A stretch of DNA of 64,000 nt from Methylomicrobium lacus LW14 (GCF_000527095.1 NZ_AZUN01000001.1:1736001-1800000), one strand, 5' to 3'; shown: positions 26,168 through 35,041, counted from the stretch's first letter. Made by a program: numbers and translations. Notes: a model not told the origin generated them from the sequence alone.

Positions 26168-27835
26168 TTACTGCGACAATCTCTTATACTTGATCCGGTG
26201 CGGATTATCCGCATCGCTGCCCAAACGGCGGTGCCGGTCGGCTTCGTAATCCTCATAATTGCCTTCAAACCAGACCACCTGACTGTCGCCTTCAAACGCC
26301 AGCATGTGCGTCGCGATCCGGTCTAAGAACCAGCGGTCATGCGAAATGACTACCGCGCAGCCGGGGAAAGCCAGCAGCGCTTCTTCGAGTGCGCGCAGGG
26401 TTTCGACGTCCAGGTCGTTGGTCGGTTCGTCCAGCAGCAACACGTTGCCGCCGCTTTTCAACAGCTTGGCCAGATGCACCCGGTTGCGCTCGCCGCCTGA
26501 CAGATCCCCTATTCTCTTCTGCTGATCCGCGCCCTTGAAGTTGAAGCGTCCGACATACGAGCGCGACGGCGTTTCATATTTGCCGACCGTGATGATATCC
26601 AGCCCGTCCGAGATTTCTTCGAACACGGTTTTGTTCGGGTCCATGTCGTCACGGAGCTGATCGACGTAAGACAGTTGCACGGTCTGCCCCATCGTCAGCG
26701 CGCCCGCATCCGGTTGTTCGAGGCCGGCCATCATCCGGAACAGAGTCGTCTTACCGGCGCCGTTCGGGCCGATGATGCCGACGATGCCGCCCGGCGGCAG
26801 TTTGAAGCTCAGGTCGTTGATCAACAACCTGTCACCGAAGCCCTTGCTGATATTGTCGGCATGAATCACCACATCGCCGAGACGCGGTCCTGGCGGAATA
26901 TAGATTTCCTGGGTCTCATTACGCTTTTGCACTTCGACCGATGACAACTCTTCAAAGCGAGCCAAACGCGCCTTGCTCTTCGCATGGCGGCCTTTCGGGT
27001 TCGAGCGCACCCATTCCAACTCGGCCTTCATCGCTTTCTGGCGAGAAGTTTCCTGTCTTTCTTCCTGCTCCAGACGTTTTTCCTTCTGTTCCAGCCAGCT
27101 AGAATAATTGCCTTCCCACGGAATGCCCGCGCCGCGGTCGAGCTCCAGAATCCAGCCGGCGACATTGTCCAAGAAATAACGATCATGCGTGACCGCGACC
27201 ACGGTGCCCGGATAATCGTGCAGGAAGCGTTCGAGCCAGGCGACCGATTCGGCATCCAAATGGTTGGTCGGTTCGTCCAGCAACAGCATGTCCGGATTCG
27301 ACAGCAACAGACGGCACAGCGCAACCCGGCGCTTCTCGCCGCCGGACAGTTTGGTCACATCGGCATCCCAGTCCGGCAAGCGCAAGGCGTCGGCTGCCAC
27401 TTCGAGGCGGCGGTCAAGATTATGGCCGTCGCAGGCATTGATAATGTCTTCCAGACGCGCCTGATCGGCAGCCAGTTTGTCGAAATCGGCATCGGGCAGC
27501 GCGTAGGCGGCGTAAACGGCATCCAATTCGGCCAGCACATCTTTAATATGCGCGACCGCTTCTTCGAGATTGCCGCGCACGCTCTTATTCGGGTCGAGCT
27601 GCGGCTCTTGCGGCAGATAACCGATATTGATACCCTTTAGCGGTATCGCCTCGCCTTCGATCTCCTTGTCGATGCCTGCCATGATCCTGAGCAGCGTCGA
27701 TTTACCGGAACCGTTCAAACCCAAAACGCCGATCTTCGCGCCGGGAAAGAAGGACAGCGAGATGTCCTTCAAGATGTATTTCTTAGGCGGAACGATTTTT
27801 CCGACCCGATTCATTGAATAGATGTATTGCGCCAT
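26168..27835 (-). CDS. ettA: Energy-dependent translational throttle protein EttA (ABC-F)
   Basis: A 555-residue ABC-F ATPase, the same length as E. coli EttA when started at the ATG giving MAQYIYSMNRVGKIVPPKK. Both cassettes have Walker A (LGLNGSGKST, IGPNGAGKTT), signature (KLSGGEKRR, DLSGGERNR) and Walker B (MLLLDEPTNHLD, VLLLDEPTNDLD). The ABC-F linker between them (KGRHAKSKARLARFEEL) is clear. EttA binds the ribosomal E site and gates elongation with the ATP level. It has no membrane segments. The gene is monocistronic. Confidence 0.96.
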   Translation of the reverse strand: MAQYIYSMNRVGKIVPPKKYILKDISLSFFPGAKIGVLGLNGSGKSTLLRIMAGIDKEIEGEAIPLKGINIGYLPQEPQLDPNKSVRGNLEEAVAHIKDVLAELDAVYAAYALPDADFDKLAADQARLEDIINACDGHNLDRRLEVAADALRLPDWDADVTKLSGGEKRRVALCRLLLSNPDMLLLDEPTNHLDAESVAWLERFLHDYPGTVVAVTHDRYFLDNVAGWILELDRGAGIPWEGNYSSWLEQKEKRLEQEERQETSRQKAMKAELEWVRSNPKGRHAKSKARLARFEELSSVEVQKRNETQEIYIPPGPRLGDVVIHADNISKGFGDRLLINDLSFKLPPGGIVGIIGPNGAGKTTLFRMMAGLEQPDAGALTMGQTVQLSYVDQLRDDMDPNKTVFEEISDGLDIITVGKYETPSRSYVGRFNFKGADQQKRIGDLSGGERNRVHLAKLLKSGGNVLLLDEPTNDLDVETLRALEEALLAFPGCAVVISHDRWFLDRIATHMLAFEGDSQVVWFEGNYEDYEADRHRRLGSDADNPHRIKYKRLSQ

Positions 27836-28164
27836 TTTGTTATGCAAGTGCAAGTGGGGAAACGATAGCTTCAAATTATCCCATGTTTTCTCGCCGAGGG
27901 GTAACCCAACAGATCCATAAAATCCTCAAAAATATCCAACAGCGATCATGCGGCGCCATAATCGATAAGAATCATCTTACATTCAACACCTTAACCGAAA
28001 GCCGCAAAAGCGCCGGCCTTGCCGCGATAAGCAAAAAACCCGCCACAATGAAAAATAATGTGAGTTAGGGTTTTCCATTCTTAAAAATTGATGATATACT
28101 CTGCGCTTATGAGTTGGATGCTGTGAAGAACAGTGAGTTTTCAATGTGATTAGGGAGAGAGGCT
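27836..28164. promoter_or_regulatory. ettA/csrA divergent intergenic region
   Basis: No gene is seen in 329 bp. A TATACT hexamer at 28095-28100 is a good -10 candidate for csrA, with a weak TTTTCC -35 at 28071. The leader just before csrA contains AGGGAGAGAGG, a GGA-rich ribosome site of the kind CsrA itself can bind. Confidence 0.4.
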
Positions 28165-28362
28165 ATGCTTATCTTGACTCGTCGAGTAGGTGAGACATTA
28201 ATGATAGGTGATGAAGTAACCGTCACAGTCCTTGGAGTCAAAGGAAACCAAGTCCGAATCGGTGTCAACGCACCTAAAGAGGTCTCGGTTCACAGGGAGG
28301 AAATTTACGAACGCATCAAAAAAGAACAAGCTGAGTCTACAGACGCAGACGACTCAAAGTAA
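28165..28362 (+). CDS. csrA: Carbon storage regulator CsrA
   Basis: A 65-residue CsrA, an RNA-binding post-transcriptional regulator that binds GGA motifs in mRNA leaders. The N-terminal MLILTRRVGETLMIGDEVTV and the VGVNAPKEVSVHREEIYERI helix region with the RNA-contacting arginine are conserved. Its own ribosome site is GGA-rich, which permits autoregulation. tRNA-Ser begins 10 bp after the stop, the same csrA-serV linkage as in enterobacteria. Confidence 0.97.
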   Translation: MLILTRRVGETLMIGDEVTVTVLGVKGNQVRIGVNAPKEVSVHREEIYERIKKEQAESTDADDSK

Positions 28363-28371
28363 AACAAATTC

Positions 28372-28464
28372 GGAGGGATGGCCGAGAGGCTGAAGGCGCT
28401 CCCCTGCTAAGGGAGTATGGGCCTATAAAGCCCATCGAGGGTTCGAATCCCTCTCTCTCCGCCA
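28372..28464 (+). tRNA. tRNA-Ser (GCT)
   Basis: A 93-nt class II tRNA. The acceptor arms GGAGGGA and TCTCTCC pair, with discriminator G and encoded CCA. The anticodon loop reads CTGCTAA (anticodon GCT), and a long variable arm is present. It lies 10 bp after csrA. Confidence 0.96.
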
Positions 28465-28511
28465 CGTTTTACAAGTTCTAAAAGCTCATAAAAAAAAGTT
28501 CAAAGGGATTG

Positions 28512-28540
28512 TTGACAAAGATATAAACTTAAGGGATAAT
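28512..28540 (+). promoter_or_regulatory. Sigma-70 promoter for tRNA-Arg/tRNA-Asn
   Basis: A consensus TTGACA (28512-28517) is followed after exactly 17 bp by GATAAT (28535-28540). The start of tRNA-Arg is 15 bp downstream. It should drive the two downstream tRNAs independently of csrA. Confidence 0.8.
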
Positions 28541-28555
28541 AATCGGATCAACTAG

Positions 28556-28632
28556 GCGCCTGTAGCTCAGCTGGATAGAGTACTCGGCTACGAACCGAGC
28601 GGTCGGGAGTTCGAATCTCTCCAGGCGCGCCA
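28556..28632 (+). tRNA. tRNA-Arg (ACG)
   Basis: A 77-nt tRNA. Acceptor arms GCGCCTG and CAGGCGC are fully paired, discriminator G, encoded CCA. The anticodon loop CTACGAA gives ACG, which is read as ICG after editing. Confidence 0.96.
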
Positions 28633-28657
28633 ATTTTCAAAAATATCGACACACCAT

Positions 28658-28733
28658 TCCCCTGTAGCTCAGTCGGTAGAGCAGGTGACTGTTAATCACC
28701 GGGTCGGCGGTTCGAGCCCGTCCGGGGGAGCCA
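28658..28733 (+). tRNA. tRNA-Asn (GTT), island integration target
   Basis: A 76-nt tRNA. Acceptor arms TCCCCTG and CGGGGGA pair with one G-T, discriminator G and encoded CCA. The anticodon loop gives GTT. Its 3' part from base 28687 on is duplicated at 48253, which marks it as the attachment site of the island that follows. Confidence 0.96.
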
Positions 28734-28739
28734 AATAAA
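28687..28739 (+). repeat. attL: left copy of the 53-bp tRNA-Asn 3'-end repeat
   Basis: This 53-bp segment runs from the anticodon stem of tRNA-Asn through the CCA and six bases beyond. It is identical to 48253-48305, in the same orientation. The left copy keeps the tRNA functional. Confidence 0.85.
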
Positions 28740-28742
28740 ACA

Positions 28743-28775
28743 AAGGCTTAGCTAGAAATAGCTAGGCCTTTTTTA
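28743..28775 (+). terminator. Rho-independent terminator after tRNA-Asn (island side)
   Basis: A 12-bp stem (28743-28754 with 28759-28770) closes on a GAAA loop and is followed by TTTTTATT. It differs in sequence from the terminator after the right-hand repeat, so the element appears to have brought its own tRNA terminator. Confidence 0.85.
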
Positions 28776-28789
28776 TTGCTTGTCCAAAA

Positions 28790-28966
28790 TTATTCTGCTT
28801 TTGGCAAATTTAGATAAGCCCATTTCTCGCAAAAATCGCAGAAAAACCGATCTTGCTGCTCACCTTCCTTGAAAGACCTAGCCTCTCTGTCGTTGATAAA
28901 CGACTCGTTCCCGCATCTACAGCAGATAAGATATCCGCGTTCATAATACATTTGCTCTGTCATCAT
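28790..28966 (-). CDS. Small zinc-ribbon-like protein
   Basis: A 58-residue protein read from an ATG at 28966 (a second ATG follows at once), preceded by GGGGAGGA. It has two cysteine pairs, ICCRCGNES and FFCDFCEKW, about 27 residues apart, as in a zinc ribbon. It is too short for firm assignment. It lies just inside the left end of the island, where an integrase or excisionase would be expected, but it does not resemble either. Confidence 0.5.
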   Translation of the reverse strand: MMTEQMYYERGYLICCRCGNESFINDREARSFKEGEQQDRFFCDFCEKWAYLNLPKAE

Positions 28967-29102
28967 TCCTCCCCTGCCGGCTTAACCTCGACCAATTTTC
29001 TGTCATACAATAAAGCCATCCTGAAGGTTTTATGGCCGCCAGCTTTTAGAGAGGTGGCCCCAAACCTTTGACCAGGAAAACTTGGGAGCAAAAAAAATAT
29101 TT

Positions 29103-29128
29103 TGTAAGGTTTCACTTTTACTTACGAC
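29103..29128 (+). promoter_or_regulatory. Candidate ECF-sigma promoter, site A (phosphate transporter operon)
   Basis: TGTAAGG (29103-29109), 15 bp, then CGAC (29125-29128), 43 bp before the transporter start. It shares spacing and both boxes with three other sites in the island. It would drive the transporter-arsM-sigma-arsS run, which includes the sigma gene itself. Confidence 0.6.
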
Positions 29129-29170
29129 TTACGCATATCGCCTATTTAATAATCGTAAAGGAGAGCTTCC

Positions 29171-30289
29171 ATGCTCACAGGCTTGTTATTCCTAAGCGTT
29201 TGCTTTCTGGCCTATGCGAACGGTGCCAATGATAATTTCAAAGGGGTCGCGAGTTTGTTCGGCAGCGGCACCCTCAATTATCGACTGGCTCTGACTTGGG
29301 CGACGCTGACGACGTTGGCCGGTTCGATTGCGGCGCTGTTTCTTGCGCAAACGCTGCTGGTCAAATTTTCCGGCAAAGGATTGGCGCCCGACGAATTGAT
29401 TCACACCTTGCCGTTCATGATCGCGGTTGCCGGCGGTGCCGGCATGACCGTGATTCTGGCAACACGTTTCGGGTTTCCGATCTCCACAACCCATGCTTTA
29501 TTGGGCGCCATGGCCGGTAGTACCTTACTGGCGACATCCGGCACCATCAGTTTGACGCCTTTGCTGAACAATTTTGTCCTGCCGTTGTTACTTAGCCCGT
29601 TTTTGGCGCTATTCTTGGCCGGTGGGCTATATCGGCTTTGGCACCATGGGCCGTTGCAAAAACCGATCGAAAGCTCGATGTGCCTTTGCTTGGAGACTAC
29701 CGATAGTCTGGCTCTTGCGGTGACCGATAATACGAGCATGGCAAACGAATCAACCCTCGTTCCGACACTCAGTTTTGATCAACCGGAAGCTTGTGCTCAA
29801 CGGCAAGCCGGCATGATCTTGGGTTTCAACCTGGACCGCCTTCGCGATGGACTGCATTTTTGCAGTGCGGGCGCGGTCTGTTTCGCCCGCGGGCTGAATG
29901 ACACGCCCAAAATAGCCGCTTTATTGTTGCTGGCTCCGGGTGTTACCGAGCAAGGCGTCATCATTGCGGTGGCCTTGGCGATGTTGGCGGGGGGAGTTTT
30001 CAATGCCCGCCGGGTGGCGGAAACCATGAGTCATAAAATCACCCCCATCACACACGATCAGGGTCTTTCGGCGAACCTAGTCACCGCCCTGCTGGTGATT
30101 TTTGCCAGCAAGCTGGGTATGCCGGTCTCCACCACCCATGTGTCGGTGGGCTCTTTGTTCGGCATCGGCTTGGTCAGCGGCAAGGCTAATACCGGCGTGA
30201 TCGCATCCATTGCGTTATCCTGGCTGCTGACTCTGCCCTGCGCGGCTGTTTTAGCCGCGGTAATTTACTTGATTGCCGTAGGCAACTAA
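29171..30289 (+). CDS. Inorganic phosphate transporter, PiT family
   Basis: A 372-residue membrane protein with about ten helices. The PiT signature appears in both repeats: YANGANDNFKGVASLFGSG with FPISTTHALLGAM in the first, and ARGLNDTPKIAALLLL with MPVSTTHVSVGSL in the second. It should be a cation-coupled phosphate (or arsenate) symporter of the inner membrane. It heads the arsenic-gene run 27 bp ahead of arsM, so it may adjust phosphate/arsenate balance; that role is inference. A GGAGAG ribosome site precedes the ATG. Confidence 0.88.
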   Translation: MLTGLLFLSVCFLAYANGANDNFKGVASLFGSGTLNYRLALTWATLTTLAGSIAALFLAQTLLVKFSGKGLAPDELIHTLPFMIAVAGGAGMTVILATRFGFPISTTHALLGAMAGSTLLATSGTISLTPLLNNFVLPLLLSPFLALFLAGGLYRLWHHGPLQKPIESSMCLCLETTDSLALAVTDNTSMANESTLVPTLSFDQPEACAQRQAGMILGFNLDRLRDGLHFCSAGAVCFARGLNDTPKIAALLLLAPGVTEQGVIIAVALAMLAGGVFNARRVAETMSHKITPITHDQGLSANLVTALLVIFASKLGMPVSTTHVSVGSLFGIGLVSGKANTGVIASIALSWLLTLPCAAVLAAVIYLIAVGN

Positions 30290-30316
30290 ACCCATCATAA
30301 AAACAAGAGGTATTCT

Positions 30317-31408
30317 GTGACTGCCAGTATCGAAATCAGCGAATCGGTCCGCCATTACTATGGTCAGGTTCTACAATCCAGCAACGACCTGAAAACCAGT
30401 GCGTGTTGCAGCATCGATGCCATGCCCGCTTATTTAAAGGCCTTGCTGTCCGGACTGCATCCGGAAGTGCTGGATCGCTTTTACGGCTGTGGTTCGCCCC
30501 TGCCGCCGGCTTTAGAGGGAAAGACCGTCCTGGACCTGGGCTGCGGCACCGGTCGCGACTGTTATTTGCTGTCGAAACTGGTCGGTCCCAAGGGCCGGGT
30601 CATCGGGGTGGACATGACCCCGGAGCAGCTGGAAGTGGCAGTCCGCTACCGCGGCTGGCACGCCGAGCGTTTCGGCTATGCGAATGTCGATTTTCTGCAT
30701 GGACACATCGAAAATCTGGCGACAGTCGGTATTGCCGACGACTGCATGGATGCAGGAGGTAGAGCAATGCAGGGAGCAATTGCCGACAATAGTATCGACG
30801 TGGTGGTGTCCAATTGCGTGATCAACCTGTCGCCGGAAAAACCCCGGGTCCTGGCGGAAATCTTCCGCGTATTGAAACCAGGAGGCGAACTGTATTTTTC
30901 CGACGTGTTTGCCGATCGTCGCATCCCCGCCGCATTGCGCCAGGACCCGGTGCTGCTGGGCGAGTGTCTGGGCGGGGCGCTGTACTGGGAAGACTTCCGG
31001 CGTATTCTGCATGATGTAGGCTGTCCGGACGTGCGCGCCGTCAAGCGAAACCCGATTAGCCTCGATGATCCGGACGTGTATGCCAAAATCGGCATGGTCA
31101 AATTCCAATCCGTCACGGTCCGCGCCTTCAAAATGCCGCTGGAAGATCGCTGCGAAGATTTCGGCCAGGTGGCTATGTACCTGGGCAGCATCGACCAGCA
31201 TCCGCACGGTTTCGATCTGGACGATCATCACCATTTCGAAACCGGCCGGCCCTTGCGGGTCTGCGGCAATACCGCCGATATGCTAGCTGGCAGTCGCTAT
31301 GGCGAGCACTTTCAAGTGTTGGGCGATAAATCCCGTCACTTCGGCTTGTTCGATTGCGCGCCCGTGTCGCGCAGCGACGCAACCCAGGCGGACGGCGGAT
31401 GCTGTTGA
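30317..31408 (+). CDS. arsM: Arsenite methyltransferase
   Basis: A 363-residue SAM-dependent arsenite methyltransferase with a GTG start. The SAM site is VLDLGCGTGRDCYLLSKLVG. Cysteines of the ArsM type are present: the TSACCSI pair near residue 33, the FYGCGSP one, SNCVINLSPEKP near 175, and GECLGGALYWED near 215. The C-terminus ends in GGCC. It methylates trivalent arsenic. The family also feeds arsenosugar synthesis when an arsS gene follows, as here. It overlaps the sigma-factor gene by 10 bp. Confidence 0.92.
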   Translation: MTASIEISESVRHYYGQVLQSSNDLKTSACCSIDAMPAYLKALLSGLHPEVLDRFYGCGSPLPPALEGKTVLDLGCGTGRDCYLLSKLVGPKGRVIGVDMTPEQLEVAVRYRGWHAERFGYANVDFLHGHIENLATVGIADDCMDAGGRAMQGAIADNSIDVVVSNCVINLSPEKPRVLAEIFRVLKPGGELYFSDVFADRRIPAALRQDPVLLGECLGGALYWEDFRRILHDVGCPDVRAVKRNPISLDDPDVYAKIGMVKFQSVTVRAFKMPLEDRCEDFGQVAMYLGSIDQHPHGFDLDDHHHFETGRPLRVCGNTADMLAGSRYGEHFQVLGDKSRHFGLFDCAPVSRSDATQADGGCC

Positions 31409-32007
31409 AAGCCGGGGCCAAGGCCACGAGCCAGTTGACTGAAGCCCTGCTGGCCGAGCATCGCCCGGTGCTGTTCCGCTACGCGCTGCTGCAATTGCGC
31501 GACAGCGAACTGGCCGACGATGCCGTCCAGGAAACTTTGTTGGCAGCATGGCAATCGGCTTCGAATTTCGAAGGCAAGGCCGGACTGCGTACCTGGCTGA
31601 TCGGCATTTTGAAACACAAGATTGCCGACCACTGGCGGCACAGCGCCCGTGAAGCCGTCTCCTTGGAAGTTGACTTTACCGATAACGACGTAGATGACTT
31701 TTTCATGAACAACGGCCACTGGAATGGCGGTCCCAGCACCTGGAACGATCCGGAAGCGGCCCTCAAGCAGCAGGAGTTTTGGGGCATCTACGAAACCTGC
31801 CAGAACAACCTGCCGCCCAGAATGGCTCAGGTATTCATGTTGCGGGAACTGGTCGGCCTGGAAGCCAATGAGGTTTGCCGGGAAACCGGTCTCAGTGACG
31901 CCAATTACTGGGTCCTCATGCATCGAGCCAGATTAAGGCTCAGAGAATGCCTGGAAATCCGCTGGTTCAATCAATCGAAAGCAAAAAAGGAAAAGCATCA
32001 TGCGTAG
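31399..32007 (+). CDS. ECF-type RNA polymerase sigma factor
   Basis: A 202-residue sigma-70 family factor of the ECF size class. Region 2 is visible as LLQLRDSELADDAVQETLLAAW and the GLRTWLIGILKHKIADHWR helix; region 4 as QVFMLRELVGLEANEVCRETGL and YWVLMHRARLRLREC. The start at 31399 lies inside arsM, suggesting coupling. The next gene is a zinc-finger protein overlapping by 8 bp, the usual sigma/anti-sigma layout. Four TGTAAGG-N15/16-CGAC motifs in the island are its candidate promoters. Confidence 0.88.
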   Translation: MLLKAGAKATSQLTEALLAEHRPVLFRYALLQLRDSELADDAVQETLLAAWQSASNFEGKAGLRTWLIGILKHKIADHWRHSAREAVSLEVDFTDNDVDDFFMNNGHWNGGPSTWNDPEAALKQQEFWGIYETCQNNLPPRMAQVFMLRELVGLEANEVCRETGLSDANYWVLMHRARLRLRECLEIRWFNQSKAKKEKHHA

Positions 32008-32200
32008 TTGCCGCGAAATTACTGCCCTGGTTTCACAGGGCCTGGACAAAAAACTTAGCCTTGGCGAACGGATGGCGATTGGCATACATGTGATGTTGTG
32101 TTCTCGCTGTCGAAACTTCCAGAGTCAGACCCAGTTCATTCGCAAGGCAGCCCAGCGCTATACCGAACACATGCAAAATCGCTCGAGCAAAAAGCCCTAA
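32000..32200 (+). CDS. Small zf-HC2-like protein, putative anti-sigma factor
   Basis: A 66-residue soluble protein. The pattern CREITALVSQGLDKKLSLGE and HVMLCSRCRNFQSQTQF gives the H-C-C zinc set of zf-HC2 anti-sigma domains. No membrane span is present, so it should act in the cytoplasm. It overlaps the sigma gene by 8 bp, which supports a regulatory partner of that factor. A direct metal- or arsenic-sensing role through its cysteines is possible but unproven. Confidence 0.72.
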   Translation: MRSCREITALVSQGLDKKLSLGERMAIGIHVMLCSRCRNFQSQTQFIRKAAQRYTEHMQNRSSKKP

Positions 32201-32280
32201 TAAAATGCAAACGATGAACAAGGTCGTAGCGCCACCACCGATTCCGAATACGGCGACAGTGACTTCTCCAAGGATTAAGC

Positions 32281-33255
32281 ATGCATGGCACCAAACCGCT
32301 GCTCGCGGATAGCGATTTTCCGGCTGTTTTTCGCAAACCGCTGGAAATCCTGCAACTCAATCTCGGTTATCTATGTAATCTGAGCTGCGTGCATTGTCAC
32401 GTCAACGCCGGCCCAAGGCGCACCGAACTGATGAGCCGTGAGACCATCGGTCAGGTGTTGGCGCTGGCCGAAGCCGCCGATATACACACTCTGGATTTGA
32501 CCGGCGGCGCCCCGGAAATGCATCCCGATTTTCGTTATTTGGTGCGGGCGGCGCGCGGCCTGGGCATCAAGGTCATTGACCGTTGCAACTTGACCATCCT
32601 CGAAGCCTCAGGCTACAGCGATATGGCCGAATTCCTGGCCGCGCAGCAGGTGGAAATCACCGCTTCCTTGCCCTGTTATCTGGAAGAAAACGTCGATAAA
32701 CAGCGCGGCAAAGGCGTATTCAGGGACAGTCTGGCGGCCTTGCAACGCCTTAATCGGCTGGGCTACGGCCAGCAGGACAGCCGGTTAAGGCTCAATCTGG
32801 TCTACAACCCGCAAAATGCGGTGCTGCCCCCGGATCAACAGCATCTCGAACAGGCCTACCAGCAGCACCTTTGGCAACACTACGGCATCGTCTTCAACCG
32901 CCTGTTTGCGGTCGCCAACATGCCGATTCAACGTTTCGGCAGCATGCTGGTTAGCCAGGGCCGCTTCGAGGCTTACCTGAATTTGCTGAAAGACCATTAT
33001 CGCGCTGACAACCTCGACCATCTGATGTGTCTCAATACCCTCAGCATCGACTGGCAAGGTTTCCTTTACGACTGCGACTTTAACCAGATGCTGGCGATGC
33101 CGTTGGGAGCCGCCGCTAAACCGAGAGTACATATCAGCGAGTTGAGCCTGGACCGGCTTCGGGACGCGCCCATCGCCACCGCAGCCCATTGCTACGGCTG
33201 CACCGCGGGTCAAGGCAGCAGTTGCGGCGGAGCGTTGGCGGCTGTCCATCCATAG
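32281..33255 (+). CDS. arsS: Radical SAM protein ArsS (arsenosugar biosynthesis)
   Basis: A 324-residue radical SAM enzyme. The 4Fe-4S motif CNLSCVHCH (Cys32, 36, 39) and the GGAPEMHPDF segment are clear. The C-terminal DUF3641 region ends with CYGCTAGQGSSCGGAL, a cysteine-rich auxiliary site. ArsS adds a deoxyadenosyl group to methylated arsenic, making the arsenosugar precursor. It follows arsM, sigma and the zinc protein in one direction, which supports the assignment. Confidence 0.9.
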   Translation: MHGTKPLLADSDFPAVFRKPLEILQLNLGYLCNLSCVHCHVNAGPRRTELMSRETIGQVLALAEAADIHTLDLTGGAPEMHPDFRYLVRAARGLGIKVIDRCNLTILEASGYSDMAEFLAAQQVEITASLPCYLEENVDKQRGKGVFRDSLAALQRLNRLGYGQQDSRLRLNLVYNPQNAVLPPDQQHLEQAYQQHLWQHYGIVFNRLFAVANMPIQRFGSMLVSQGRFEAYLNLLKDHYRADNLDHLMCLNTLSIDWQGFLYDCDFNQMLAMPLGAAAKPRVHISELSLDRLRDAPIATAAHCYGCTAGQGSSCGGALAAVHP

Positions 33256-33447
33256 CGTCAGCTGGAGGTTTGCGATGCAAGTTATCATCGGGAATGGGTA
33301 TGGCATGATGCCACCTTGGACGGCCTATCCGGCGCTGCGGTGGCCGGCGAATATTTGCAACAAAATCCGCTGGATGCCGAGGGCAAGGCCCATGTTGCAA
33401 CGGTGTTGTTGGAGGTGGAGGGAGCGAAAATCGTCGACAGCGAATAG
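33256..33447 (+). pseudogene. Possible gene remnant after arsS
   Basis: The frame directly behind the arsS stop reads REWVWHDATLDGLSGAAVAG and continues to LEVEGAKIVDSE, then stops. It looks protein-like in composition but has no ATG, GTG or TTG start in frame. It could be the tail of a gene truncated when the LysR block was inserted. I do not recognise a family. Confidence 0.3.
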
Positions 33448-33457
33448 CCGTCCGCAG

Positions 33458-34357
33458 TCAATTCAAAGTCAACTCCGCCCGCAACCGCTCCGCCATCAAG
33501 TCGACGAACGCGCGAATTTTGGCCGAGGAATGGCGGCCTTCGCGGTGCAGAATGTGGACCGGAACCGTTGCGCTTTCAAACTCGCTCAGTACGATTTTCA
33601 GTTTGCCGGCCCGGAGCGATTCGGCAATTTGATAGTTCAGCAGGCGGGTGATCCCCAATCCGGCCATGGCCGCGCTGGCGGCTGAATCGTTATCGCTGAC
33701 GCTTAACATCGGCTGTAGTTTCACGGTCAACGACTGGCCATCGCGCACAAAGCGCATTTCATTGGCTGGGTTTAAGCCGCGCGCCAAGATGATGTTGTGG
33801 TTCGGCAAATCTTCCGGGACTTGCGGGATGCCGTGAGTAGCGAGATAGTCCGGCGCGGCGCATAACACCCGCCGCACGGAACCGACCCGCAACGCCCGGT
33901 ATGACGAATCGGGCAAATCGCCGATGCGTATCGCTACGTCAATGCCCTCTTCCAGCATGTTGACCACGCGGTCGACGAACAGCGCATTCACTTCCACCGC
34001 CGGATAGCGGCGTAAATGCTCGACAATACCCGGCATCACGAACAAACGCCCGAACAGTACCGAGGCGGTAACCGTGAGCAGGCCGCGCGGCTCGGCGTTG
34101 ATACCCAACACCGCGTCGTCGGCTTCGTCGGCCAGGGTAATAATCCGCTTGGCGTCCTCGTAATATTTCTGGCCGGCCTCCGTCATGCGCACATGGCGGG
34201 TCGTGCGATTCAACAGTTTAACGCTCAAATGTTCTTCCAGCGCCGCCACAGCTCGCGTCACCGCCGGTGGCGACATGTGTAATTTGCGCGCGCCGCCGGC
34301 AAAGCCTTCGGCATCGACCACCGCAACATAGACGCTCATCAAATGCAATCGATCCAT
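33458..34357 (-). CDS. LysR-type transcriptional regulator
   Basis: A 299-residue LysR regulator. The N-terminal winged helix is MDRLHLMSVYVAVVDAEGFA, with the recognition helix LHMSPPAVTRAVAALE. The ligand domain follows, with RGLLTVTASVLFGRLFVMP. I chose the ATG at 34357; a TTG 12 bp earlier is also in frame. It is divergent from the AhpD-like gene, 138 bp apart, and presumably controls it. This type often responds to oxidative or electrophile stress; the signal is unknown. Confidence 0.9.
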   Translation of the reverse strand: MDRLHLMSVYVAVVDAEGFAGGARKLHMSPPAVTRAVAALEEHLSVKLLNRTTRHVRMTEAGQKYYEDAKRIITLADEADDAVLGINAEPRGLLTVTASVLFGRLFVMPGIVEHLRRYPAVEVNALFVDRVVNMLEEGIDVAIRIGDLPDSSYRALRVGSVRRVLCAAPDYLATHGIPQVPEDLPNHNIILARGLNPANEMRFVRDGQSLTVKLQPMLSVSDNDSAASAAMAGLGITRLLNYQIAESLRAGKLKIVLSEFESATVPVHILHREGRHSSAKIRAFVDLMAERLRAELTLN

Positions 34358-34495
34358 TATTTGTTCCAATTATCGGAATAGTTAATTGGTATTTTTGGTT
34401 ATTCTTTAATTTTTTGCAATAAGACACACTATAACCCGCCTACCGAATCCCCGGCAGGCATTATTGCAAATCCTTTAATCGATCGGAGAACCCTC

Positions 34496-35041
34496 ATGAG
34501 CCGTATTACCACCGTTAGCAACGAAACCGCCACCACCGAACAACTCAATCTGTTGGAGGCAATTCAAAATCAACTGGGCATGGTGCCCAACTTTTTGCGG
34601 GTATTCGCCCACTCGCCGGACGCCTTGAAAGCCTTCCTCGGCTTGCATCACATCGCCAACCACGGTTCGCTGGACGCCGTCACCCGCGAGCGCATCGCGC
34701 TGGCGCTGGCACAGCAGAACGAATGCGAATACTGCCTGTCCGCACACACCGCCATCGGCCGCAAAGCCGGTTTGAACGGCGCGGAAATCGAAGCCAACCG
34801 GGCCGGCACCAGCCAGGACGCCAAAGCGGCGGTGGCGGTCAAATTCGCCCGCGCCCTGGTAGAGCACAAGGGGGAAATCACCGCCGCCGAATTGCAGGCG
34901 ATGCGCGATGTCGGCTTCAGCGAGGCGGACATCGTCGAGGTGATCACCCACGTAGGCATGAACGTGTTGACCAATATCCTGGGTAAAGCCAGCCGGGTCA
35001 GCATCGACTTCCCGAAAGTGGCGCTAAAACAGGCGGCCTAA
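34496..35041 (+). CDS. Carboxymuconolactone decarboxylase/AhpD-like protein
   Basis: A 181-residue protein of the AhpD-like peroxidase family. The redox motif is CEYCLSAH (Cys77, Cys80, His84), and VTRERIALALAQQNE precedes it. Such proteins reduce peroxides or act as thiol-dependent partners of flavoproteins. A GGAG ribosome site precedes the ATG. It is divergent from a LysR gene and is followed by a flavoprotein fusion, a common redox set. Confidence 0.88.
   Translation: MSRITTVSNETATTEQLNLLEAIQNQLGMVPNFLRVFAHSPDALKAFLGLHHIANHGSLDAVTRERIALALAQQNECEYCLSAHTAIGRKAGLNGAEIEANRAGTSQDAKAAVAVKFARALVEHKGEITAAELQAMRDVGFSEADIVEVITHVGMNVLTNILGKASRVSIDFPKVALKQAA

Noticed and set aside
28853..29071. 72-residue plus-strand frame after tRNA-Asn
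   Set aside because: It overlaps the minus-strand zinc-ribbon frame and shows no start signal or motif; not an integrase piece.
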